Source: Armatimonadota bacterium (GTDB taxonomy: Bacteria; Armatimonadota; Armatimonadia; Armatimonadales; Armatimonadaceae). Taken from it: DNA of 5,127 bases. Shown piece after piece: positions 1-4,583 of the stretch. The notes under the pieces are model-generated. The model was not told where the DNA came from. It was given only the letters and a program-made list of their open reading frames with translations, and made no database searches. How positions within the stretch are numbered: position 1 is the first letter of the stretch; the number at the start of each line of letters is the position of its first letter. The DNA lies in the NCBI GenBank assembly GCA_014381035.1, contig JACMIS010000670.1, positions 1 through 5,127 on the forward strand, read 5' to 3'. The position numbers were made by a program, and so were the translations under genes.

Positions 1-59
1 AAACGAAGACGCACGAACCCATTCGCCCTTTCGTCATCAATGATCAACGTGAAGAACAT
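1..59 (-). CDS. 5' end of an unidentified gene, running off the left edge
   Basis: Reading leftward from an ATG at 59-57, the frame stays open to the edge and gives MFFTLIIDDERANGFVRLR. A strong purine-rich ribosome binding site, GGGAGGGA on the minus strand (72-65), lies 5 nt before the ATG, which is the main reason to call this a real start. It begins 58 nt after the stop of the minus-strand gene at 118-633, so the two could be cotranscribed. Nineteen residues are too few to assign a family. The start looks like a beta strand (hydrophobic FFTLII) followed by an acidic turn. The function is unknown and the rest lies outside the window. Confidence 0.55.
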   Translation of the reverse strand, partial: MFFTLIIDDERANGFVRLR

Positions 60-64
60 CGGCT

Positions 65-72
65 TCCCTCCC
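65..72 (-). promoter_or_regulatory. Shine-Dalgarno site of the left-edge gene
   Basis: The minus-strand sequence GGGAGGGA lies 5 nt upstream of the ATG at 59-57. It is the best ribosome binding site in the left part of the window and decides the start of the truncated left-edge gene. Confidence 0.55.
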
Positions 73-117
73 GCTTTAGTTTACCCGTTTTCGGCAAATG
101 GTAGATCTACGATTCAC

Positions 118-633
118 TCAACCATCGCTATGATCTGACAGTTTATCGAGGCCGTCGGCAATGATCCGCGCCGTTTCCTCCAGGTCTGCCTCGGTAATAT
201 TCTTCACGTCCGCGAACCGTTCGGACATCATTTGCTCATGCGATTTCGACATGGTGAGGAAGCGTTCCGCGAGTCCGCGTCTCTGCGCGGACATATTGGT
301 TGCGTTCTGCAACCGGACTTCGAACGACTCCAACAGGTTTCGGTTCCGCAGTTGCACCGCCCGTAAACTCGCCTCGTCATACTGATCGTCGGAAAGTCGG
401 TCGGTCACGCCGTCGCGCCCCGCGATTTCCAGCGCGAACGGCAGGGTGCGGTTCACTTCGTCTTCGATGTTTTCAAGCATTTTCGCTCGGAACATTTGCT
501 GTACCGATTCCACGGATTCACCCCCGAATTCGTCGGCAAATATCTCGTGCATGCGCGAACTGATCTCCTCTTTATTCCAGAGTGACCGTTCGCGTATCTG
601 TTGCTCGATGCGTGCCCGCAATCCGTCGTCCAT
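118..633 (-). CDS. Hypothetical charged, mostly helical protein (171 aa)
   Basis: I do not recognise a family. The protein is rich in Glu, Arg, Asp and Leu, with one Trp, no Cys, no signal peptide and no membrane segment, so it is probably cytosolic. The composition suggests a helical bundle: a helix around residues 3-35, a second segment around 40-65, and long amphipathic, coiled-coil-prone stretches around 85-165 (for example SLRAVQLRNRNLLESFEVRL and SHEQMMSERF). The start at 633 has only a weak AGG upstream. An internal ATG at 552 (residue 28, MHEIFADEF) has a better AGGAG but 12 nt away, which would give 144 aa. A TATAAC hexamer (minus, 644-639) just upstream could be a -10, but no convincing -35 goes with it. 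The next gene, at the left edge, starts 58 nt after this stop. The long open frame with consistent codon use supports a real gene; its role is unknown. Confidence 0.7.
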   Translation of the reverse strand: MDDGLRARIEQQIRERSLWNKEEISSRMHEIFADEFGGESVESVQQMFRAKMLENIEDEVNRTLPFALEIAGRDGVTDRLSDDQYDEASLRAVQLRNRNLLESFEVRLQNATNMSAQRRGLAERFLTMSKSHEQMMSERFADVKNITEADLEETARIIADGLDKLSDHSDG

Positions 634-875
634 GACCTGTTATATCGCGTCAGTCCCCGTCATTTCACCAGCGAAAATTCCACGAGCCATTTTGAAGAAT
701 CAGGCGAGCGAATCTCTATGCTTGTTCGTGTTTATTATGCCGGTGGATACGACACGATAAACATAGATGCCCTCCCGCGCTCTATGAAAAGGCTTGGTGT
801 CCGTGGTATCAAGAGCGGTACAAGCCCTGCTTGCCGAAAATCCGATGGATGCCCGAGTCGCGGGGAGACAACAAC
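634..875. other. Divergent intergenic region upstream of marR
   Basis: About 240 nt lie between the starts of the minus-strand hypothetical gene and marR, so both promoters should be here. I see no strong sigma70 pair. TTGAAG (692-697) followed 17 nt later by TCTATG is a weak candidate. A 7-bp inverted repeat, TGTTTAT (729-735) and ATAAACA (757-763), flanks 21 nt. No copy of the TTGACA-N6-TGTCAA operator found downstream of marR is visible here, which argues against simple autoregulation through that same site. Confidence 0.4.
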
Positions 876-921
876 GTGCCTTTCTACCACCCTAAAAAAA
901 CACCGGCGTCGAACGCTTTAA
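718..921 (+). CDS. Possible small ORF (67 aa), doubtful
   Basis: An ATG at 718 opens a 67-codon frame starting MLVRVYYAGGYDTINIDALP and ending in a TAA at 919-921, inside marR. The first 20 or so residues look protein-like: alternating hydrophobics, then a Gly-Gly-Tyr turn, as in small beta-hairpin proteins. The remainder is basic, low-quality sequence that overlaps the marR start by 46 nt in another frame. The upstream AGGCGAG (701-707) would be a mediocre, distant ribosome binding site. It could be a remnant of a short gene, a leader ORF, or chance. Confidence 0.2.
   Translation: MLVRVYYAGGYDTINIDALPRSMKRLGVRGIKSGTSPACRKSDGCPSRGETTTCLSTTLKKHRRRTL
862..867 (+). promoter_or_regulatory. Ribosome binding site that decides the marR start
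   Basis: GGGGAG ends 8 nt before the GTG at 876. The upstream in-frame candidates, TTG at 831 and ATG at 849, have no comparable site, so the GTG is preferred. Confidence 0.55.
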
Positions 922-1337
922 CCGACCTGATCCACGCCGTACTTCGCATGAACGCGACGGTGCGGAAATCGGGAACACGCCTTACTCGCGATATGGGATT
1001 GACCAATTCGCGGTGGCAAATACTGGGCGAAATATTCGCTCTGGGTGAGCGTGTCACGGTGAGCGAACTGGCGCGGCACCTGGGTTTGACGCGTCAAGCC
1101 GTGCAACGACTTGCAGATGAAATGGTAGAAGCCGGCATGGTCGAGTTCGCCGAAAACCCCGGCGACGCACGCGCGATGCATTTGATTCTGACGGAAGCCG
1201 GAAGGTCTGTTTATAACGACTCGTTGGAACGCGAATGGCAATGGACGAACGCGGTCGCCGAAGACTTTGACGCGGAAGAAATCTCGCGTGCCGTGGCACT
1301 TTTGACAGCCATCACCAAAAAAATGCAAGATGATTGA
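876..1337 (+). CDS. MarR-family winged helix-turn-helix transcriptional regulator
   Basis: A cytosolic, DNA-binding, presumably dimeric regulator that in this family usually represses until a small phenolic, antibiotic or oxidant ligand binds. The GTG start gives 153 aa, normal for MarR proteins; in-frame TTG 831 or ATG 849 would add 15 or 9 residues but lack a ribosome binding site. Residues 14-30 form the N-terminal dimerisation helix. Residues 41-56 (GLTNSRWQILGEIFAL) match the usual helix before the DNA-binding domain. The helix-turn-helix is VTVSELARHLGLTRQAVQRL, with recognition helix at about 71-83. The wing, residues 91-109, carries ENPGDARA with Asp97 and Arg99, followed by the typical LTEAG. 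The C-terminal helices (114-150) complete the dimer interface. No Cys is present, so thiol-based sensing of the OhrR type is unlikely. Its TGA stop lies inside the first of three palindromes that precede the downstream operon, its most likely target. Family assignment is firm; the target and ligand are inferred. Confidence 0.93.
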   Translation: MPFYHPKKTPASNALTDLIHAVLRMNATVRKSGTRLTRDMGLTNSRWQILGEIFALGERVTVSELARHLGLTRQAVQRLADEMVEAGMVEFAENPGDARAMHLILTEAGRSVYNDSLEREWQWTNAVAEDFDAEEISRAVALLTAITKKMQDD

Positions 1338-1351
1338 CAATATATTGTCAA
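1334..1351. promoter_or_regulatory. Palindromic operator 1, probable MarR site
   Basis: TTGACAATATATTGTCAA is an 18-bp perfect palindrome. Its left half contains the TGA stop codon of marR (1335-1337). Both the half-site TTGACA and the 6-bp spacing match operators 2 and 3. Size, AT-rich centre and position next to a marR gene fit a MarR dimer site. Binding is inferred. Confidence 0.72.
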
Positions 1352-1365
1352 ATAATTTACGGCTT

Positions 1366-1389
1366 ATATTGACAACATACTGTCAATAT
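1366..1389. promoter_or_regulatory. Palindromic operator 2, probable MarR site
   Basis: The 18-bp core at 1369-1386 is TTGACAACATACTGTCAA, extended by ATA on the left and TAT on the right so that each perfect arm is 9 bp. The centre, ACATAC, is not itself palindromic. The core centre is 35 bp from that of operator 1. Its left TTGACA doubles as the -35 of the predicted operon promoter, so a bound regulator should block RNA polymerase. Confidence 0.75.
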
Positions 1390-1397
1390 GATAACAT
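1369..1397 (+). promoter_or_regulatory. Predicted sigma70 promoter for the downstream operon
   Basis: The -35 is a perfect TTGACA at 1369-1374, followed by exactly 17 bp and then TAACAT at 1392-1397 (4 of 6 matches to TATAAT). The -35 lies in operator 2 and the -10 is the loop of the 27-bp inverted repeat. Transcription would start near 1403-1405, inside operator 3, leaving an untranslated leader of over 200 nt. The arrangement suits direct repression. The start site is inferred. Confidence 0.55.
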
Positions 1398-1399
1398 TC

Positions 1400-1423
1400 A
1401 TATTGACAGTATGTTGTCAATAT
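1400..1423. promoter_or_regulatory. Palindromic operator 3, exact reverse complement of operator 2
   Basis: The 18-bp core at 1403-1420 is TTGACAGTATGTTGTCAA with ATA/TAT extensions. The whole 24 bp is the exact reverse complement of operator 2. The core centre is 34 bp from that of operator 2. It covers the expected transcription start of the predicted promoter. Confidence 0.75.
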
Positions 1424-1450
1424 ATCGCTCGTTAGAAAGCAAGTTACCCG

Positions 1451-1549
1451 ATGCCAACGCCACTCGCCACCGAACAGTTCGCCCCGCGTAACCCGCAATC
1501 CGCCGACGCCTCTCTGACATTCCCGCCCGTACTGCATATTTACGCCTAA
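1451..1549 (+). CDS. Possible 32-aa leader ORF, doubtful
   Basis: ATG 1451 to TAA 1547-1549 encodes a 32-residue peptide starting MPTPLATEQFAPRNPQ and ending LHIYA. The only upstream purine stretch is AGAAAG, 11 nt away, which is a weak ribosome binding site. It sits alone in the leader between the predicted promoter and the glycosylase gene, where a regulatory upstream ORF could be, but it may be chance. Confidence 0.15.
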   Translation: MPTPLATEQFAPRNPQSADASLTFPPVLHIYA

Positions 1550-1615
1550 ACGCTCCCGCATCCGTGTGAAGACGCCCGCAGGCAGTATCGCATTCGGTGC
1601 AAAAATCAAACGCGA

Positions 1616-1620
1616 AAGGA
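1616..1620 (+). promoter_or_regulatory. Ribosome binding site of the glycosylase gene
   Basis: AAGGA ends 1 nt before the ATG at 1622 and 10 nt before the in-frame ATG at 1631. Only the second spacing is workable, so 1631 is preferred as the start. Confidence 0.5.
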
Positions 1621-1630
1621 AATGGAAAAG

Positions 1631-2293
1631 ATGTTATCCCAATCAGCAGTTACCAGTACGACAGATGGCGGACATAGTGAGGGACTCGACCGGGCGCGCG
1701 CGGTGCTACGTGAGCGCGACCCGGTGATGCGTGTCCTTATTGACGCCAAGCCCAAACTCGACTATGACGCCTGGCGGCGGACGCTTCCTGTGGAAGGTCT
1801 CTTTGAAGCCCTTCTGTTTCAAATCGTCGGTCAACAGATCTCAGTGTCCGCCGCGAACGCCATCTATGCCCGCCTGCGGGCACTTTTCGCCGACAACCGC
1901 CCCGACCCGGAGAGATTAGCGCAGATTTCCGTTGACACGTTGCGGGGTATCGGTCTTTCAGCGCGTAAGGCGGAATACGCCAAAGACCTCGCAGAGCGGG
2001 CGAGTCAGGGAGAACTCGACGGGATTGCTGACCTGTCGCACGAAGAGGCGCGGGCGGTCCTTGTCTCGTTCCGGGGCATCGGAGCTTGGACGGCGGATGG
2101 GGCATTACTGATCGCGTTCGGATTGCCCGACGTACTCGTTTCGGGCGATCTGGTACTCCGCAAAGCGGTGCAACGCGCCTACGGTCTTTCCGAAATGCCT
2201 TCCGAGAAGGAGGTCGAGGCGATTGGCGAATGTTGGAGACCGCACCGATCACTCGCCGCGGGCTACCTGTTCGAATCCATGGCGTCCGCCTGA
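1631..2293 (+). CDS. AlkA-like DNA-3-methyladenine glycosylase II (HhH-GPD family)
   Basis: Predicted to cut the N-glycosidic bond of alkylated purines such as 3-methyladenine, starting base excision repair. The product is 220 aa from ATG 1631; ATG 1622 adds three residues but lies too close to the AAGGA. Residues below count from 1622. FEALLFQIVGQQISVSAANA (61-80) matches the conserved helix with the GQQxS signature. LRGIGLSARKAEYAKDLA (107-123) is the next conserved segment. The helix-hairpin-helix is LVSFRGIGAWTAD (147-159). The catalytic aspartate should be Asp176 in VSGDLVLRKAV, and WRPHRSLAAGYLF (205-217) is the usual C-terminal signature. E. coli AlkA is longer (about 280 aa) because of an extra N-terminal domain; this is the compact form seen in many bacteria. 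It is the first gene after the operators, so its expression is probably under MarR control. Other alkyl-base glycosylases of the superfamily remain possible substrate-wise. Confidence 0.9.
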   Translation: MLSQSAVTSTTDGGHSEGLDRARAVLRERDPVMRVLIDAKPKLDYDAWRRTLPVEGLFEALLFQIVGQQISVSAANAIYARLRALFADNRPDPERLAQISVDTLRGIGLSARKAEYAKDLAERASQGELDGIADLSHEEARAVLVSFRGIGAWTADGALLIAFGLPDVLVSGDLVLRKAVQRAYGLSEMPSEKEVEAIGECWRPHRSLAAGYLFESMASA

Positions 2294-2331
2294 ATTGAAA
2301 CCGTGCGGGCTCAAAGTGTCGTTGTTGGACG

Positions 2332-2387
2332 GACCGGGGCGGGACGATCCCGGTCATCCGCACCGTTCGCCTGGCGGCAATCCAGGC
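2332..2387 (+). other. Two small hairpins in the gap before the monooxygenase gene
   Basis: The 130-nt gap between glycosylase and monooxygenase holds GACCGGG (2332-2338) paired with CCCGGTC (2349-2355) over a 10-nt loop. Next comes GCCTGG (2369-2374) paired with CCAGGC (2382-2387) over a 7-nt loop. Neither is followed by a T-run, so neither is a standard terminator. They could act as an RNA processing or stability element between cistrons. I see no clear promoter in the gap. Confidence 0.35.
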
Positions 2388-2423
2388 ATGCGACTGCATC
2401 CAGAGAAATTAGAAAGAACTATC

Positions 2424-3614
2424 ATGAAATCTTGCGAAGAACTACGGACAGGCGGCACGGTCGCCATCGTCGGGGCTGGTCCGGCGGGGACGATGTTGGC
2501 GCGGCTATTACAAACACAGGGCTTCTCCGTGAAGGTTTTCGAGCGCGACGCCTCACCGACCGCGCGGGCGCAAGGCGGTAGCCTCGATCTGCGTAAGAAC
2601 GCCGGTCAGCGGGCGGTCGAACAAGCCGGTCTGATGGCGGAATTCACTCGCCTCTCGCGCAGTGACGCCAAGGCGTTCAAGATGCTGGATTCGCAAGGCA
2701 ACCCGCACCCTGCGGGCGAAGCCGGGACTCACGAGGAGGCTGGACCGGAGATTGATCGCGGCGACCTCCGCCAGATGTTGCTCGGCTCGCTCGCCCCCGA
2801 CACCATTGCCTGGGATCACGCCCTCAAGGATGTACTGCCTGAAGCGGATGGTCGGTGGCGTCTGGAGTTTAAAGACCAGGCACCCGTCGTCGCGGATCTC
2901 GTTGTCGGTGCCGATGGCGTCGGCTCCCGCGTCCGCCCCCGCCTGACCCCGGTCCGCCCGCGTTACACCGGCATGACGATGCTCGCGGGCGTAATCCGCA
3001 AGGAACTGTGGCGCGGCACCGAAATTTCAGACCTTGTCGGCGAAGGTTCGGTGATGTTCGCCGACCATAACCAGACCATTTTCGTGCAGCGCTGCTCCCA
3101 CGACCTGATCCTCCTGTATTACTCGATGGTGGTCGCCCAGGACTGGCCCGCATCGCAAGGTTTCACACTCGATGACAGCGACGCCGTCCTCGACGCCATC
3201 CGATCCGCGTACAAGGACTGGTCGCCCGAGTTGCTCACGATGCTGACACAGGTCGACGGCAAGTTCAACCGCTGGCCCCTGTCCGTGATGCCGCCGGACT
3301 ACCAGTGGGAGACGCAACCGGGTCTTGCCATGGTCGGCGATTCGTCGCATGCCATGCCGCCGTTCACCGGCAAGGGGGTGAACCTGGCACTACTCGACTC
3401 GCTTGAACTGGCTAGTGCTCTGGTGGCGGACCCCGCCGCCGAGGTCACGGCGGTCGTGAAAGCGTGCGAGGAGCGGATGCAAGAGCGGACGCGCAACGAG
3501 ATCGGGGAATGCCTGGGAGTCGGTCAATTCATCTACGGACTCGAAGTCGACTTCAGCAAGCCGCAGGAAATTGACCTCCGTAACCTGAGCCAGGTCGTCC
3601 CCGTGAAGGAGTAA
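2424..3614 (+). CDS. FAD-dependent monooxygenase, TetX-like
   Basis: A class A flavoprotein hydroxylase expected to use NAD(P)H and O2 to hydroxylate an aromatic or polyketide substrate in the cytosol. From ATG 2424 it has 396 aa, close to TetX (about 388). The Rossmann motif is VAIVGAGPAGTM (13-24), with the ribose-binding acidic residue in VFERD (38-42). The segment ARAQGGSLDLRKNAGQRAV (47-65) closely parallels TetX GGTLDLHKGSGQ. EIDRGDLRQMLLGSL (109-123) holds the conserved Arg116. The DG motif is VGADGVGSRVR (161-171), and the GD motif MVGDSSHAMPPFTGKGVN (303-320) binds FAD. The substrate-side region (about 180-240) is much less like TetX, so the substrate probably differs. The frame is open well upstream; ATG 2388 would add 12 residues. 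ATG 2424 is chosen because it sits just before the Rossmann strand and has AGAAAG 7 nt upstream. Its last codons contain the ribosome binding site of the next gene. Confidence 0.92.
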   Translation: MKSCEELRTGGTVAIVGAGPAGTMLARLLQTQGFSVKVFERDASPTARAQGGSLDLRKNAGQRAVEQAGLMAEFTRLSRSDAKAFKMLDSQGNPHPAGEAGTHEEAGPEIDRGDLRQMLLGSLAPDTIAWDHALKDVLPEADGRWRLEFKDQAPVVADLVVGADGVGSRVRPRLTPVRPRYTGMTMLAGVIRKELWRGTEISDLVGEGSVMFADHNQTIFVQRCSHDLILLYYSMVVAQDWPASQGFTLDDSDAVLDAIRSAYKDWSPELLTMLTQVDGKFNRWPLSVMPPDYQWETQPGLAMVGDSSHAMPPFTGKGVNLALLDSLELASALVADPAAEVTAVVKACEERMQERTRNEIGECLGVGQFIYGLEVDFSKPQEIDLRNLSQVVPVKE

Positions 3615-3616
3615 CC

Positions 3617-4087
3617 ATGACCATCGATCTGAATTCCATCGCGTCGCCTGCCGACCACCTGGAAGTCATGGATGCCCTGTATCGTTTCGGTGCCGGTGTC
3701 GATCACAACGACCCGGCACTGATCGCCTCGGCATTCGGTGAGGATATCGTAGTCGACTTCGGTCCCTGTGGTCGCAAGATGGGACTCGAATTCCCGGTAC
3801 TTACCGGGCACGAGACGGTCGTCGGCTTCTTGAGCGCGAACGCCGGAGCGCAGACGACCAGCCATGTGATCACGAACGGGCGCGTCCACGTCGAAGGAAA
3901 CGTCGCCCGGTTGCGAGCCTTAGTTAACGCCACCCACCTTCCTCGGGATGACCATTCCCGGCGATGCCAGATGATGAACTGGTACGAGGTGGAACTCGTC
4001 AGAGACGGAAGGCTTTGGCGCATGCGTCGCCTCGTCATTGACAGCGCGTGGTTCACCGGCGACACGCAAGTGCTTTTGGGAAAGTAG
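3617..4087 (+). CDS. SnoaL/NTF2-like family protein
   Basis: A 156-aa alpha+beta-barrel protein of the NTF2-like superfamily, whose members act as small cyclases, dehydratases, isomerases or ligand-binding proteins. The N-terminal helix LEVMDALYRFGAGVDHNDPALI (15-36), with Tyr22 and Asp29, and the following AFGEDIVVDFG (39-49) are typical of SnoaL-like domains. TGHETVVGFL (63-72) is the usual G-x-E-x-I helix. TSHVITNGRVHVEGNVARL (81-99) carries the conserved His83, and WYEVELVRDGRLWRMRRLVIDSAWFTGD (122-149) forms the last strands. Tyr, Asp and His could line the pocket as in scytalone-dehydratase-like members. AAGGAG (3606-3611) lies in the end of the monooxygenase gene, and only 2 nt separate its stop from this ATG, so translation is probably coupled. 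A role on the same substrate as the monooxygenase is likely; the exact reaction is unknown. Confidence 0.87.
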   Translation: MTIDLNSIASPADHLEVMDALYRFGAGVDHNDPALIASAFGEDIVVDFGPCGRKMGLEFPVLTGHETVVGFLSANAGAQTTSHVITNGRVHVEGNVARLRALVNATHLPRDDHSRRCQMMNWYEVELVRDGRLWRMRRLVIDSAWFTGDTQVLLGK

Positions 4088-4103
4088 CGTTCTGGAGCGT
4101 GTA

Positions 4104-4583
4104 ATGTCTGAGCAATCTCTTCAACTCGTCCACGAGTTTACGTATCGGGTGGCGTGCGGTCCGCCGCACGAAGTCGGGGTGGGTCCCTATGGGAGCCGCC
4201 AGTATTTCGCGATGACCGGCGGCACGGTCGAAGGACTACGGCTCAAAGGAAATCTTCTCGGAGCCGGTAGTGATTGGATGCTTACCGGCCCGGATGGCTT
4301 GATGCGGATGGACGTCCGGGTCCAGATCGAGACGGACGACGGGGCGATTCTTTGCGCCCACTATTTCGGACCGTGCGAGGCGAACGAAACGTTGAGACGG
4401 GCCGTGACCGCGTGCGTCCCGACCGAGTTCGCCGACCAGTCGATCCGCTCCCATTGGGTTCTGGAGACGGGTGACCTGCGGTACGCCTGGGTCAACCAGA
4501 CGGTGTTCGTCGGCGAAGGTCGGTTACTCCCCGCCGGTCCCGGCATTCTGGGCTTTGAACACCGGGTCTACCGACTGTCCTGA
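4104..4583 (+). CDS. DUF3237 family protein (UPF0311-type)
   Basis: A 159-aa protein of a widespread beta-barrel family without a settled biochemical role as far as I know. Hallmarks visible: LVHEFTYRV near the start (8-16), [35 protein letters not shown] (18-52) with the family's T-G-G-x-x-x-G-x-x-x-G pattern, and [30 protein letters not shown] (55-84) with the D-W...D-G and T-x-D-G-A segments. The C-terminal signature is [13 protein letters not shown] (127-139). The ATG at 4104 has GGAG (4094-4097) 6 nt upstream. The frame runs back to 4038 inside the previous gene, but that extension has no homologous look. It lies 16 nt after the SnoaL-like gene and is the last gene of the operon. DUF3237 genes often sit beside oxidoreductases and SnoaL-like genes, in line with an accessory catalytic or ligand-binding role. 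Its 3' end overlaps the convergent tetR by 16 bp. Confidence 0.88.
   Translation: MSEQSLQLVHEFTYRVACGPPHEVGVGPYGSRQYFAMTGGTVEGLRLKGNLLGAGSDWMLTGPDGLMRMDVRVQIETDDGAILCAHYFGPCEANETLRRAVTACVPTEFADQSIRSHWVLETGDLRYAWVNQTVFVGEGRLLPAGPGILGFEHRVYRLS

Larger units (their letters stand above)
1365..1424. repeat. 27-bp perfect inverted repeat with a 6-nt loop
   Basis: Arms 1365-1391 and 1398-1424 are perfect reverse complements separated only by TAACAT (1392-1397). Each arm contains a near-complete operator palindrome, so this is a palindrome built of palindromes. It could extrude as a cruciform in DNA or fold as a long hairpin in marR read-through RNA. No T-run follows, so it does not look like a normal intrinsic terminator. 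Confidence 0.9.
1425..1630 (+). other. Long leader between the operators and the glycosylase gene
   Basis: About 200 nt that return to ordinary base composition after the AT-rich operator block. I see no recognisable riboswitch and no terminator with a T-run. Loosely similar segments recur (around 1555-1566, 1575-1583 and 1588-1599, each containing CGCA), but they form no clear structure. It contains one 32-codon ORF, listed separately. Confidence 0.4.

Noticed and set aside
918..1340. 140-codon minus-strand ORF opposite marR
   Set aside because: The plus strand carries clear MarR motifs; this translation has no domain and reflects the complementary frame.
1334..1424. Miniature transposable element or CRISPR-like repeat
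   Set aside because: No target-site duplication or terminal structure beyond the operator symmetry and no spacer pattern; three 18-bp dyads next to a marR gene are better explained as operators.
1365..1424. Intrinsic terminator of marR
   Set aside because: The stem is AT-rich and not followed by a T-run; the promoter and operator reading fits better.
1364..1609. 81-codon minus-strand ORF across the operators and leader
   Set aside because: Starts without a ribosome binding site, runs into the palindromes, and has no recognisable domain.
1737..2399. 220-codon minus-strand ORF opposite the glycosylase gene
   Set aside because: Arg/Pro-rich shadow of a well-supported plus-strand gene, with no recognisable motif.
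2223..2423. 67-residue N-terminal extension of the monooxygenase
   Set aside because: It overlaps the glycosylase end in another frame, is Pro/Arg-rich without homology-like features, and the Rossmann fold starts only after ATG 2424.
3533..4065. Two minus-strand ORFs of about 120 codons opposite the SnoaL-like gene
   Set aside because: Shadows of a gene with clear family motifs and a coupled ribosome binding site.
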